64,000 nucleotides of DNA. Origin: an uncultured Nesterenkonia sp. (GTDB taxonomy: Bacteria; Actinomycetota; Actinomycetes; Actinomycetales; Micrococcaceae). The DNA is taken from positions 75,740-139,739 of the forward strand of contig CAMIAK010000007.1 in assembly GCA_946222885.1 (NCBI GenBank). The letters are read 5' to 3'. The position numbers were made by a program, and so were the translations under genes. The notes under the pieces were generated by a model that saw only the letters and a program-made list of their open reading frames with translations, was not told the DNA's origin and did no database searches. Each line of letters begins with the position of its first letter. Positions within the stretch are counted from its first letter, which is position 1. Positions 1 through 7,385 of this stretch are shown one piece after another.

Positions 1-512
1 GCCAGGATGTGGAAGCTGTCCAGGCAGGTGCCCAGGTTCGGACGGTCCGCCATCTGGACCAGCCGCCAGGCGTGGCGGTAGTCGTTGACGAACCGGCCCC
101 AGGCCAGTGCCTCATAGGCGATCCGGATGTCGTAGCCGGCGGCGAGGTCTGCAAGCTGGGCGAGCTGTCCGGCCGCGGTCTCGTCGTCGTCGACGGTGGC
201 CGTCCCGGCGTTGCTGCAGACCAGCACGGTGTCTGCCCCGAGCCGGTTCATCAGTTCGAACTTCGCCCTGGCGCGGCGGAGATTGTCCGCCAGGAGGTCC
301 TCTGTCACGCCTTCGAAGTCCCGGAAGGGCTGGAACAGGTCGATGCTCAGGCCCAGGCGCTCACAGAGGGCGTGGATCTCCTCGGGGGACTCGTATGAGA
401 CCAGCAGGTCGGTGTCCATGATCTCGACGCCGTCGAAGCCTGCTTCGGCGCAGGCGTGCAGCTTATCGGTGAGGCTTCCGGAGAGGCAGACAGTGGCGAT
501 CGAGGTGCGCAT
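1..512 (-). CDS. 3-dehydroshikimate dehydratase-like TIM-barrel protein (3' end cut by window edge)
   Basis: The reverse strand reads MRTSIATVCLSGSLTDKL, then DGVEIMDTDLL (about residues 28-38), FQPFRDFEG, and AYEALAWGRFVNDY near the cut end. This is the AP-endonuclease-2/sugar-phosphate-isomerase barrel of the QuiC/QsuB group, which dehydrates 3-dehydroshikimate to protocatechuate. Many actinobacterial members carry a C-terminal hydroxyphenylpyruvate-dioxygenase-like domain; here only about 170 residues are visible, so that cannot be judged. It is divergent from the IclR regulator and the pcaFIJ genes, which supports a role in feeding the beta-ketoadipate pathway. The ATG has no clear Shine-Dalgarno sequence, so a leaderless mRNA is likely. 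A hydroxypyruvate isomerase-like role is less likely. The family is fairly sure; the exact substrate is inferred from context. Confidence 0.8.
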   Translation of the reverse strand, partial: MRTSIATVCLSGSLTDKLHACAEAGFDGVEIMDTDLLVSYESPEEIHALCERLGLSIDLFQPFRDFEGVTEDLLADNLRRARAKFELMNRLGADTVLVCSNAGTATVDDDETAAGQLAQLADLAAGYDIRIAYEALAWGRFVNDYRHAWRLVQMADRPNLGTCLDSFHIL

Positions 513-518
513 GCGTGC

Positions 519-533
519 AATGTACCAAACATT
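519..533. promoter_or_regulatory. Inverted repeat AATGT-N5-ACATT, candidate operator
   Basis: A perfect 5-bp inverted repeat sits 6 bp upstream of the dehydratase start and is followed by a partial direct repeat (ACATTACATTA, 529-539). It lies in the divergent region shared with the IclR-type regulator gene. Binding by that regulator is an inference. Confidence 0.35.
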
Positions 534-593
534 ACATTAGTGGGGTACGGCCTCCGGGTCGTGGAGAGGGGGGGGCGCTCGCGCCCGGCTGGG

Positions 594-599
594 TACACT
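594..599 (+). promoter_or_regulatory. -10 box TACACT of leaderless IclR-regulator promoter
   Basis: TACACT ends 7 nt before the ATG at 607, and no ribosome binding site is visible. The start codon also lies within a small inverted repeat ACTCA-N6-TGAGT (597-612), which might allow autoregulation. Confidence 0.45.
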
Positions 600-606
600 C
601 ACCGCT

Positions 607-1443
607 ATGAGTGAGCACCATGGTGAAGAGGCGGCAAGGGCGGCCGGCAGGAATGAGTTCGTGCGTTCCCTGGCCAGCGGGCTGAAGGTCCTGGAGAGCT
701 TCACCCCGCTGGAGCCCCGCCTCACCCTGACCGAGGCGGCCCGCCGCAGCGGCGTCAGCCGTGCCACGGCCCGCCGCATGCTGCTCACCCTGGTGAGCCT
801 CGGCTATGCGCATACCGACGGACGTCATTTCGAGCTCACCCCCAAGGTTCTCGGGCTGGGCCATGGGTACTGGTCCGGGCGGGGGTGGCATGAGCTGCTG
901 CGGCCTTCGCTGGAGCACCTGTCCGGGGCGGTGGGCGAATCTTCTTCGGCCGCGGTGCTCTCGGAGGACGACGTCATGTATGTCTGCAGGGTCCACACGC
1001 GGCGGATCATGCGGATCGACCTGGGCCTGGGCACCAGGCTGCCGGCCTTCGCCACCTCGATGGGCCGGGTCCTGCTGGCGGGTCTGTCCGATGACGTGCT
1101 CCGGGACCGGCTGCAGGCGATGGACCGCCGCCGCTTCACGGAGCACACGGTGACCGATCCGGCCCGCCTGCTGGAGCTGATCCGGCGGGCGAGGGAGGAG
1201 GGGCACGCCGTGGTGGACCAGGAGCTGGAGCGGGGTCTGCGCTCGGCGGCAGTTCCTGTCCGTGACGCGGAGGGGAGGATCGTCCTGGCACTGAACACCT
1301 CCATGCAGGCCGGACATGAAGATCTGCAGGACTCTGTGGCCCGTGTGCTGCCTGAGCTCACGGCATGTGCGGCCTCCGCCGAAGAGCTCGTGCGCTCGCT
1401 GGGGCGTGATCTCGACCGCCTGGTGGTGCCCAGCGCCCCCTGA
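607..1443 (+). CDS. pcaR: IclR-family transcriptional regulator, PcaR/PobR-like
   Basis: Predicted DNA-binding regulator of protocatechuate/beta-ketoadipate genes, 278 aa, a usual length for the family. The N-terminal winged helix-turn-helix covers about residues 20-80, with LTEAARRSGVSRATARRML as the recognition segment. The C-terminal effector domain (about 95-270) contains SSSAAVLSEDDVMYVCRV and the family pattern PAFATSMGRVLLAGL. Members that bind aromatic pathway intermediates such as beta-ketoadipate (PcaR, PobR, CatR) look like this. It stands directly upstream of pcaFIJ on the same strand and is divergent from the dehydroshikimate dehydratase, the usual position for a local regulator. 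The effector cannot be read from the sequence. Confidence 0.85.
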   Translation: MSEHHGEEAARAAGRNEFVRSLASGLKVLESFTPLEPRLTLTEAARRSGVSRATARRMLLTLVSLGYAHTDGRHFELTPKVLGLGHGYWSGRGWHELLRPSLEHLSGAVGESSSAAVLSEDDVMYVCRVHTRRIMRIDLGLGTRLPAFATSMGRVLLAGLSDDVLRDRLQAMDRRRFTEHTVTDPARLLELIRRAREEGHAVVDQELERGLRSAAVPVRDAEGRIVLALNTSMQAGHEDLQDSVARVLPELTACAASAEELVRSLGRDLDRLVVPSAP

Positions 1444-1487
1444 GCCCTCTTCGGGCGGTCTCTCTGGCAAACCTTCGGCCTGGGGTC

Positions 1488-1530
1488 TATGCTGTGATCG
1501 TATAGCGCACATGTGTTTGCATAGCGAACA
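1488..1530 (+). promoter_or_regulatory. Promoter/operator region of pcaFIJ
   Basis: Two copies of ATAGCG followed by CAC or AAC (1502-1510 and 1521-1529) are spaced 19 bp apart, close to two helical turns. The 8-bp palindrome CACATGTG (1508-1515) lies between them. A TATGCT box at 1488-1493 could be the -10. The pcaF ribosome binding site (AGGAGA) follows near 1549. Paired sites like these suit binding of an IclR dimer pair, but that is inferred. Confidence 0.4.
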
Positions 1531-1559
1531 ATGGCGGATCGTCAGGACAGGAGAAGACC

Positions 1560-2756
1560 ATGCAGGATGTGTTCGTCTACGACGGTGTGCGGACCCCGTT
1601 CGGCAAGATCGGCGGTGCTCTGGCCGGAACCCGCCCCGACGATCTGGCCGAGCTGGTCCTCACTGCTCTGCTTCGTCGGGCCCCGGGGGTCTCCGCCGAG
1701 AATGCGGGGGAGATCGTCGGTGAGGTCATCCTCGGCAACGCCAACGGTGCGGGTGAGGAGAACCGCAACGTCGCCCGCATGGCGTGGCTGCTGGCCGGCG
1801 GCGACGTCTCGGTGCCGGCTACGACGGTTAACCGGCTCTGCGGCTCCTCGCTGGACGCCGCTATCGGCGGGGCGCGCCAGATCGCGCTGGGGGAGACCGA
1901 CGTCGTGCTTGCCGGGGGTGTGGAGTCCATGTCTCGGGCGCCCTGGATCCTGCCCAAGACCGAGCGCCCCTTTCCTATGCAGAATCTTGAGCTGGCTAAC
2001 AGTACTCTGGGGTGGAGGCTGGTCAATGAGCGTATGCCCGCTGACTGGACGGTCTCCCTCGGGGAGGCCACTGAGCAGCTTCGTGAGAAGCGCGGCATCA
2101 GCCGTGAGCGGCAGGATGAGTTCGCCGCGGCCTCCCATGAGAAGGCTGCTGCCGCTTGGGAGCAGGGGCACTATGACGATCTGATCGTGCCCGTGCCCGA
2201 GGTGGAGCTCAGCCGCGATGAGACCATCCGCGAAGGCGTGACCACACAGAAGCTCGCCGGGCTCAAGACTGTCTTCCGCAAGCAGGATGGCACTGTCACC
2301 GCAGGCAACGCCTCGCCCATGAACGACGGCGCCTCCGCCGTCTGGCTGGGCTCCGAGGCTGGCGGGCAGAAGCTCGGCCTGCCCCCCAAGGCGCGCATCG
2401 CCGGATGGGGTGCCGCGGCCAATGAACCCCAGTACTTCGGCTACGCGCCGGTAGAGGCCAGCGCCAAGGCGCTCAAGCATGCCGGCATCACCTGGCAGGA
2501 CGTGGAGGCGGTAGAGCTCAACGAGGCCTTCGCCGCCCAGTCCCTGGCTTGCCTGGATGCCTGGGACATCGACCCGGCCATCCTTAACGCCTGGGGCGGA
2601 GCCATCGCCATCGGTCACCCGCTGGGCGCCTCCGGTACCCGCGTGCTGGCCACGTTGGCCCGCCGCATGGAGCTCAGTGGCGCCCGTTGGGGCGTGGCCA
2701 CTCTGTGTATCGGCGTCGGCCAAGGGCTGGCCGTGGTCCTCGAAAACGCGGCCTGA
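1560..2756 (+). CDS. pcaF: Beta-ketoadipyl-CoA thiolase (acetyl-CoA acyltransferase)
   Basis: Thiolase that would cleave 3-oxoadipyl-CoA with CoA into succinyl-CoA and acetyl-CoA, the last step of the beta-ketoadipate pathway. The protein has 398 aa, the usual thiolase size. The nucleophilic cysteine is C94 in NRLCGSSLDA, followed by the conserved LAGGVESMSRAPW. The C-terminal half has LNEAFAAQ, GGAIAIGHPLGASGTR (catalytic His) and LCIGVGQG (second Cys). AGGAGA lies about 8 nt before the ATG. It is first in a tight pcaF-pcaI-pcaJ operon with a 14-nt gap to pcaI, and this context favours the adipyl-CoA substrate over a fatty-acid thiolase. Confidence 0.9.
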   Translation: MQDVFVYDGVRTPFGKIGGALAGTRPDDLAELVLTALLRRAPGVSAENAGEIVGEVILGNANGAGEENRNVARMAWLLAGGDVSVPATTVNRLCGSSLDAAIGGARQIALGETDVVLAGGVESMSRAPWILPKTERPFPMQNLELANSTLGWRLVNERMPADWTVSLGEATEQLREKRGISRERQDEFAAASHEKAAAAWEQGHYDDLIVPVPEVELSRDETIREGVTTQKLAGLKTVFRKQDGTVTAGNASPMNDGASAVWLGSEAGGQKLGLPPKARIAGWGAAANEPQYFGYAPVEASAKALKHAGITWQDVEAVELNEAFAAQSLACLDAWDIDPAILNAWGGAIAIGHPLGASGTRVLATLARRMELSGARWGVATLCIGVGQGLAVVLENAA

Positions 2757-2770
2757 GAGGAAGGAAGAAC

Positions 2771-3472
2771 ATGGCAGTAGAGATCGCACCGAGCACCACG
2801 GAGGCCGTGGCCGGGATCGGCGACGGCGCCACCGTGTTGATGGGAGGCTTCGGCGACGCCGGCCAGGCCCATGAGCTCATCGATGCGCTGCTGGACTCCG
2901 GTGCCGCCGGGCTGACGGTGGTGAGCAATAATGCAGGACAGGGCGACGCCGGCCTGGCCCTGCTCATCAAGGAGCGCCGGGTCTCCAAGGTGATCTGCTC
3001 CTTCCCCCGCCAGTCCGACTCCTGGCACTTCGACGAGGCCTACCGGGCCGGGGAGATCGAGCTCGAGCTCGTCCCTCAGGGGAACCTGGCTGAACGGCTG
3101 AGGGCCGCAGGAGCCGGCATCGGAGCCTTCTTCACCCCTACGGGCTACGGCACCACGCTGGCTCAGGGCAAGGAGACCCGGATGATCGAGGGGCGGAACT
3201 ATGTCCTGGAGTACCCGCTGCGCGGCGATGTCGCCCTGATCAAGGCTCTGGCCGCCGACGAGCAGGGCAATCTGGTCTACCGGAAGACCGCACGGAATTT
3301 CGGGCCGGTGATGGCGGCTGCCGCTGCACGCACCGTCGTCCAGGTCGAACAGATCCTTCCTGCAGGAGGGTTGGACCCGGAGAGCATCATCACTCCGGGG
3401 ATCTACGTGGATGTGATCACCGAAGTCTCCACCGCCTCCGGTGAGGCTGCACAGAAGGAAGGACGGCTCTGA
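2771..3472 (+). CDS. pcaI: 3-oxoadipate CoA-transferase subunit A
   Basis: Alpha subunit of the CoA-transferase that moves CoA from succinyl-CoA to 3-oxoadipate. 233 aa. The CoA_trans domain begins at VLMGGFGDAGQAHELI (about residues 23-38) and contains VSNNAGQGDAGLALL, CSFPRQSDSWHFDEAYRAGE and GAFFTPTGYGT. I chose the ATG preceded by GAGAGGAAGGAAG, which gives the typical short N-terminus MAVEIAPSTTEAV; an upstream in-frame start would read back into pcaF and is unlikely. Its stop codon overlaps the start of pcaJ (ATGA type), so the two subunits are translationally coupled. A scoAB-type acetoacetate transferase is the alternative, but the pcaF context argues against it. Confidence 0.88.
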   Translation: MAVEIAPSTTEAVAGIGDGATVLMGGFGDAGQAHELIDALLDSGAAGLTVVSNNAGQGDAGLALLIKERRVSKVICSFPRQSDSWHFDEAYRAGEIELELVPQGNLAERLRAAGAGIGAFFTPTGYGTTLAQGKETRMIEGRNYVLEYPLRGDVALIKALAADEQGNLVYRKTARNFGPVMAAAAARTVVQVEQILPAGGLDPESIITPGIYVDVITEVSTASGEAAQKEGRL

Positions 3473-4119
3473 TGAGCGCTGCTCTTGATCGTGACCAGCT
3501 TGCCCGTCTTGTCGCTGCGGACATCGCCGCGGGCTCCTACGTGAATCTGGGCATCGGGCAGCCGACCAAGGTCTCAGACCATCTGACCGCTGAGCAGGGG
3601 GTCACCCTGCACACGGAGAACGGCATGCTCGGTATGGGTCCGGCGGCTTCCGGGGATGAGATCGACGGCGACCTCATCAACGCCGGAAAGATCCCTGTGA
3701 CCCAGCTCCCCGGTGCCAGTTATTTCCATCACGCGGACTCCTTCGCGATGATGCGCGGGGGTCACCTGGACGTCTGTGTGCTGGGTGCCTTCCAGGTCTC
3801 TGTGGCGGGTGATCTGGCTAACTGGTCCACCGGGGTGCCGGGTGCCATCCCTGCTGTCGGGGGTGCGATGGACCTGGCCATCGGGGCGAAGGAGGTGTTC
3901 GTGATGATGAGCCTCTTCGCCAAGGACGGCAGTCCGAAGATCGTACCGGAGCTGACTTATCCGGTCACCGGGCTGGGATGTGTCACCCGGGTGTACACCG
4001 ATCACGGGGTGTTCCTGATCGAGCGTGGGCAGGGACAGGCGCGAGTGGTGCTCAGAGAGGCCTACGGGCTCTCGGCGGAGGAGATCGAGGAGCGCTTGGA
4101 CTTCGACCTCCACCTCTGA
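3472..4119 (+). CDS. pcaJ: 3-oxoadipate CoA-transferase subunit B
   Basis: Beta subunit of the CoA-transferase, 215 aa. It has the class-I CoA-transferase signature LHTENGMLGMGP with the catalytic glutamate E49, the leading YVNLGIGQPTKVSDHL, and later GGHLDVCVLGAFQVS and GCVTRVYTDHGVF. It starts within the pcaI stop region. Its 3' end overlaps the convergent LysR gene by 58 bp. With pcaF and pcaI it completes conversion of 3-oxoadipate to succinyl-CoA and acetyl-CoA. Confidence 0.9.
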   Translation: MSAALDRDQLARLVAADIAAGSYVNLGIGQPTKVSDHLTAEQGVTLHTENGMLGMGPAASGDEIDGDLINAGKIPVTQLPGASYFHHADSFAMMRGGHLDVCVLGAFQVSVAGDLANWSTGVPGAIPAVGGAMDLAIGAKEVFVMMSLFAKDGSPKIVPELTYPVTGLGCVTRVYTDHGVFLIERGQGQARVVLREAYGLSAEEIEERLDFDLHL

Positions 4120-5039
4120 GCCTCCGGGTGCCGGGGGCGACGCTCACTGCGTGGGGCGGATTTCTCGCTGTGCAGCACGTCGAGGCAGCGTTCGATATGT
4201 GGGGGTGCATCGGCGCGCCAGTTCGCCCATGTCCGGATGCTCAGATCTTCCGGGAGTGGGCCGTTCCCGACCAACGGGTACCAGACCCAGTCCGAGGAGT
4301 GGAGGACCTGCGACGAGGCCACCGTCATCGCTCCCTCTGCCTGTGAGAACTCAGCGATGAGATCTCCGTGCAGACCGAAGCGGCGGAAGATCCACTCGAT
4401 CTCTGCTCCGGCACCTTCAGCCAGGCTGCGCAGAGCGCCCTCCGATGAGCGCAGGGCGCTCTGGGCATACGCCAGAAGACGTGAGCCGTCCAGGCTTGCC
4501 ACCGGCAGCTCTCCCTCCGGGGTCACTTTCTGCCTCAGACGGGAGTGAGGCGGCATCGCCACGCCCAGCGGCTGGCTGAGGATCAGCGACGAGGGGTGGG
4601 TCGAGCTTCGTTCCCGGGTGATGGCGAGGTCCAGCTGTCCCTTGTCCAAGAGGTCGAGCTGTTCGTTGGTGGTGCCCTCATTGAGGATTAGCTGGAATCC
4701 CTCCAGGAGTTTCAGCCGTTGCCGAAGCCAATCCGTAGGAACGCCGGGCGGAACGCCGATTCTGGCCATGGCAGGGTGGAGGCGCTCAGCGTGGAGGACC
4801 TCATTGAGCTCGCGCATCTGGTTGAGCAGATGGGACGAGCGGGAGAGCACTATCTGCCCTGCAGATGTCAGCCGAACCCCTCGTGGTTCCCGCACCAGCA
4901 GCTGGACGCCCACGTGCTTCTCCAGAGATGCGAGCTGGCGGCTGAGGGTGGACTGGGACATATGCAGCTCCGCGGCGGCCTCGTTGATCTGGCCGTGCCG
5001 GGCCACGTAGGCAAAGGCTTCCAACCACCGTATCTGCAT
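4062..5039 (-). CDS. LysR-family transcriptional regulator
   Basis: 325 aa LysR-type regulator, divergent from the FAD oxidoreductase/ABC operon that it most likely controls. The N-terminal helix-turn-helix (about residues 1-62) reads MQIRWLEAFAYVARHG, then NEAAAELHMSQSTLSRQLA. The effector-binding domain shows RIGVPPGVPTDWLRQRL and the LDLAITRE turn. I chose the ATG that gives MQIRWLEAF, preceded by GGAGAGAG; a longer in-frame start would add 28 residues of non-family sequence. The C-terminus runs about 30 residues beyond the usual LysR end as a basic Ser/Arg tail that is antisense to pcaJ; this may reflect loss of the native stop codon. The effector is unknown. Confidence 0.85.
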   Translation of the reverse strand: MQIRWLEAFAYVARHGQINEAAAELHMSQSTLSRQLASLEKHVGVQLLVREPRGVRLTSAGQIVLSRSSHLLNQMRELNEVLHAERLHPAMARIGVPPGVPTDWLRQRLKLLEGFQLILNEGTTNEQLDLLDKGQLDLAITRERSSTHPSSLILSQPLGVAMPPHSRLRQKVTPEGELPVASLDGSRLLAYAQSALRSSEGALRSLAEGAGAEIEWIFRRFGLHGDLIAEFSQAEGAMTVASSQVLHSSDWVWYPLVGNGPLPEDLSIRTWANWRADAPPHIERCLDVLHSEKSAPRSERRPRHPEAQRWRSKSKRSSISSAESP

Positions 5040-5106
5040 AGGGCGTCGCTCTCTCCGTTCGTGGATCAAGGCTCCTGAGGTCGGAACCTCATGAGGAACT
5101 TCTGAG

Positions 5107-5125
5107 GTATGCACTTTCTGCATAC
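5107..5125. promoter_or_regulatory. LysR-type operator GTATGC-N7-GCATAC
   Basis: A perfect inverted repeat with 6-bp arms and a 7-bp spacer in the divergent LysR/oxidoreductase region. It fits the dyad form (T-N11-A) typical of LysR recognition sites. A further GTATGC half-site lies at 5195-5200, closer to the oxidoreductase start, as expected for an activation site. Confidence 0.6.
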
Positions 5126-5158
5126 GAGACCACCGATCATTTCATTTGTGATGGGTCA

Positions 5159-5176
5159 CACACTAAGCCTAGTGTG
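5159..5176. promoter_or_regulatory. Second inverted repeat CACACTA-N4-TAGTGTG
   Basis: A perfect 7-bp inverted repeat with an AGCC spacer, between the LysR-type dyad and the oxidoreductase start. It could be a site for a second regulator, or could overlap the oxidoreductase promoter. No T-run follows, so it does not look like a terminator. Confidence 0.4.
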
Positions 5177-5224
5177 ATCAGCAACACAATCGAAGTATGC
5201 AGAGGTTCATGAGGAGCAGAAAAC

Positions 5225-6490
5225 ATGGAGGATTCCTTCTATGACGTAGTGGTGGTCGGCGGCGGTGCCGGAGGAGTCGCCGCCGCCGTCGGAGCCGCTC
5301 AGGCAGGGGTTCGGGTGGCGCTGCTGGAGAAGGCCGGCTTCCTGGGCGGTGCCGCCACCAACAGTTCCGTCTTGGCATACTGCGGCTTCTTCACCCAGGG
5401 GGGTGAGCAGATCGTGCGCGGTGTGGGGCAGCAGTTCATCGATCGGCTCCGAGAGAACCGGCTCTACCGGGCGCAGCGTCAGCCGTATTCCGGCAATACG
5501 ATCGTTCTGCTTGACAGGGAGACGACCAAACGCACGCTGGATTCCTTGGTGGAGGAGGCGGGTGTGGATGTATACCTCCACACCACGCTCACCGGCGCGG
5601 CTCTCCTTGAGGGCGGGGACAGGCTGAGGATCGGTCAGGTGGCAGCTCTCCATCGAGGTGGGGAGCTGAGGCTGCGGGCAGAATCTTTCGTCGACGCCAG
5701 CGGTGACGCCGTCCTTGCTGCAGCTGCGGGAGCCGGACTCCTGGTCAGCCCCGCGGGGCAGCGCCAGGGCAGCACCCTGGTCATGCATGTCGGGGGTGTG
5801 CCCTGGGAGCAGAAGCTCCCTGCAGGAGGGGATGTGGCTGAAGCGTTCGCCCGGCACCGCAGGGAGACCGGGACTGTGCTGGCCCAGAGCAACAACGTCT
5901 GTGTCCGCAGTCCCGTGACGGGTGAGCTGATGTTATTGCTGGCCGATCAGCACGTCGATGCTCTTGATGTCCGGGCTCTCTCCCGTGCGGAGATGGCGGC
6001 CCGTCGGCAGACTGCTGAAATCTTCACGGCACTGCGTAATCACCTCCCCGGTTGGGAGGACAGCTACCTCTCGCACACCGGCCCTCAGATCGGAATTCGT
6101 GAGACCCGCCGGATCGAGGGGCGGGGCCAGGTGGTGGAAGAGCACATCCACCGGGGGAGTAAGGATGAGGAGACCGGCGTCGCCAAATGCGGCTGGCCGA
6201 TCGAGGATCATTCCACGCCGGGAAAGACCAGCTATACCCAGATTGGCGATGACGGTTGGTATCACATCGGCGGTGAAGCGTTGGCCTCGGGAACACACGA
6301 AAACCTCTGGGCGGCTGGCCGCATCATCTCCAGCGACCAGAGAGCCTATGCCTCTGTGAGGGTCATGGGGACAGCCTTCGCCACCGGGCATGCCGCCGGG
6401 ATCTATGCGGCTCTGCAGGCCGCTGGAAAGGGTCAGAACAGTCATGCAGCGGTGCGTGCTGAGCTCACCCGTCAGGGGGCCGACATCTGA
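5225..6490 (+). CDS. FAD-dependent oxidoreductase (FAD_oxidored family)
   Basis: 421 aa flavoprotein of unknown substrate. The N-terminal Rossmann fold has GGGAGG at residues 12-17 and the ribose-binding glutamate at E35, followed by the family block GFLGGAATNSSVLAYCGFF. A second FAD-contact segment is SFVDASGDAVLA, and the C-terminal block LWAAGRIISSDQRAYASVR is typical of PF12831-like proteins. No signal peptide, so it is cytoplasmic. GAGGAG lies 9 nt before the ATG. It is the first gene of an operon with an SDR enzyme and an ABC importer, so it probably oxidises the imported compound or a derivative. A dehydrogenase of the thiazole-biosynthesis type is unlikely. The substrate cannot be named. 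Confidence 0.8.
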   Translation: MEDSFYDVVVVGGGAGGVAAAVGAAQAGVRVALLEKAGFLGGAATNSSVLAYCGFFTQGGEQIVRGVGQQFIDRLRENRLYRAQRQPYSGNTIVLLDRETTKRTLDSLVEEAGVDVYLHTTLTGAALLEGGDRLRIGQVAALHRGGELRLRAESFVDASGDAVLAAAAGAGLLVSPAGQRQGSTLVMHVGGVPWEQKLPAGGDVAEAFARHRRETGTVLAQSNNVCVRSPVTGELMLLLADQHVDALDVRALSRAEMAARRQTAEIFTALRNHLPGWEDSYLSHTGPQIGIRETRRIEGRGQVVEEHIHRGSKDEETGVAKCGWPIEDHSTPGKTSYTQIGDDGWYHIGGEALASGTHENLWAAGRIISSDQRAYASVRVMGTAFATGHAAGIYAALQAAGKGQNSHAAVRAELTRQGADI

Positions 6491-6530
6491 TGGCTGAGAC
6501 AGCAGAGAAGTACCAGAAGAGGGGGAGAGA

Positions 6531-7385
6531 ATGCGGATAGTGGTGACAGGAGGCGCGGGGTCGCTCGCAGGGGACATTCTCCCCGGGCTCGCCGAGAGCG
6601 GCCACGAGATCTGGGCGGTGGACCATGTGCCGGCGACGGAGCCTTCCACGGCTTGTCATGGACGGGGTGTCCTCCATCGGGTCACGGCACGGATCGGGGA
6701 TCCCCGCGACCAGCAGGGGGCGGCGGCGCTCGCTGAGGCCGCCGAGGGGGCCGGTGTCATCATCCATCTGGCAGGGATCCCGCTGGAGGACGAGTGGGAG
6801 GAGCTGCTGCAGGCCAACATCTCCGTGACCCAGACCGTCCTGAAGCTTGCCGCGGAGGCAGGAGTTCCCCGGGTCGTCTTGGCCAGTTCCATCCACGCTG
6901 CGGGGTTCACCGGCATTCCGGAACCGGGGCATCTGCTGCCTGCAGACATCCCGCAGAACCCCAACACGCTCTACGGGAGCACCAAAGCTGCCGGAGAGGC
7001 GTTGGCGAAGTACTACGTCAATCATTTCGGCATCGAGGTCCTCAACGTCAGGATCTGTTCCAGGACGTCCCGGCCCGCTGATCCGCGCATGCTCAGCACG
7101 TGGCTCTCTCCTGCCGATGCCGTCCGGCTCTTCCGCGCAGCAGTGAGCGCTCCGCTCCCCGAGCCTTTCTGGACCATCTGGGGAGTCTCTGCCAACAGTC
7201 GGGGCTGGTTCGATCCAGAGGCGGGAGAAGCAATCGGCTTTCTGGCCCAGGACGACGCAGAGGCCTACGCCTCGGAGCTGCTTCAGGGGGAGGGTCCCAC
7301 GGCTGACGCTTCCCACTGGGAACGCACGATAGGCGGCATATTCAGTTCACCTGAGCCTCCTCGTATGAAAGGAAGAAATGGCTGA
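6531..7385 (+). CDS. NAD-dependent epimerase/dehydratase-family SDR, uronate dehydrogenase-like
   Basis: 284 aa extended SDR. The nucleotide-binding TGGAGSLAG is at residues 6-14, S120 lies in LASSIHAAGF, and the catalytic YGSTK is at 148-152. The segments MLSTWLSPADAVRLFRAAV and WGVSANSRGWFDPEAGEAIG match my memory of bacterial uronate dehydrogenases (Udh), which oxidise hexuronates to aldarolactones. That suggests a polyhydroxylated or sugar-acid-like substrate, but the other operon members do not resemble a classic uronate pathway. It lies 40 bp after the oxidoreductase and overlaps the ATPase gene by 8 bp. Family sure, substrate open. Confidence 0.75.
   Translation: MRIVVTGGAGSLAGDILPGLAESGHEIWAVDHVPATEPSTACHGRGVLHRVTARIGDPRDQQGAAALAEAAEGAGVIIHLAGIPLEDEWEELLQANISVTQTVLKLAAEAGVPRVVLASSIHAAGFTGIPEPGHLLPADIPQNPNTLYGSTKAAGEALAKYYVNHFGIEVLNVRICSRTSRPADPRMLSTWLSPADAVRLFRAAVSAPLPEPFWTIWGVSANSRGWFDPEAGEAIGFLAQDDAEAYASELLQGEGPTADASHWERTIGGIFSSPEPPRMKGRNG

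Noticed and set aside
5159..5176. Reading CACACTA-N4-TAGTGTG as a terminator
   Set aside because: It lies in a divergent promoter region, no gene ends there, and no T-run follows.
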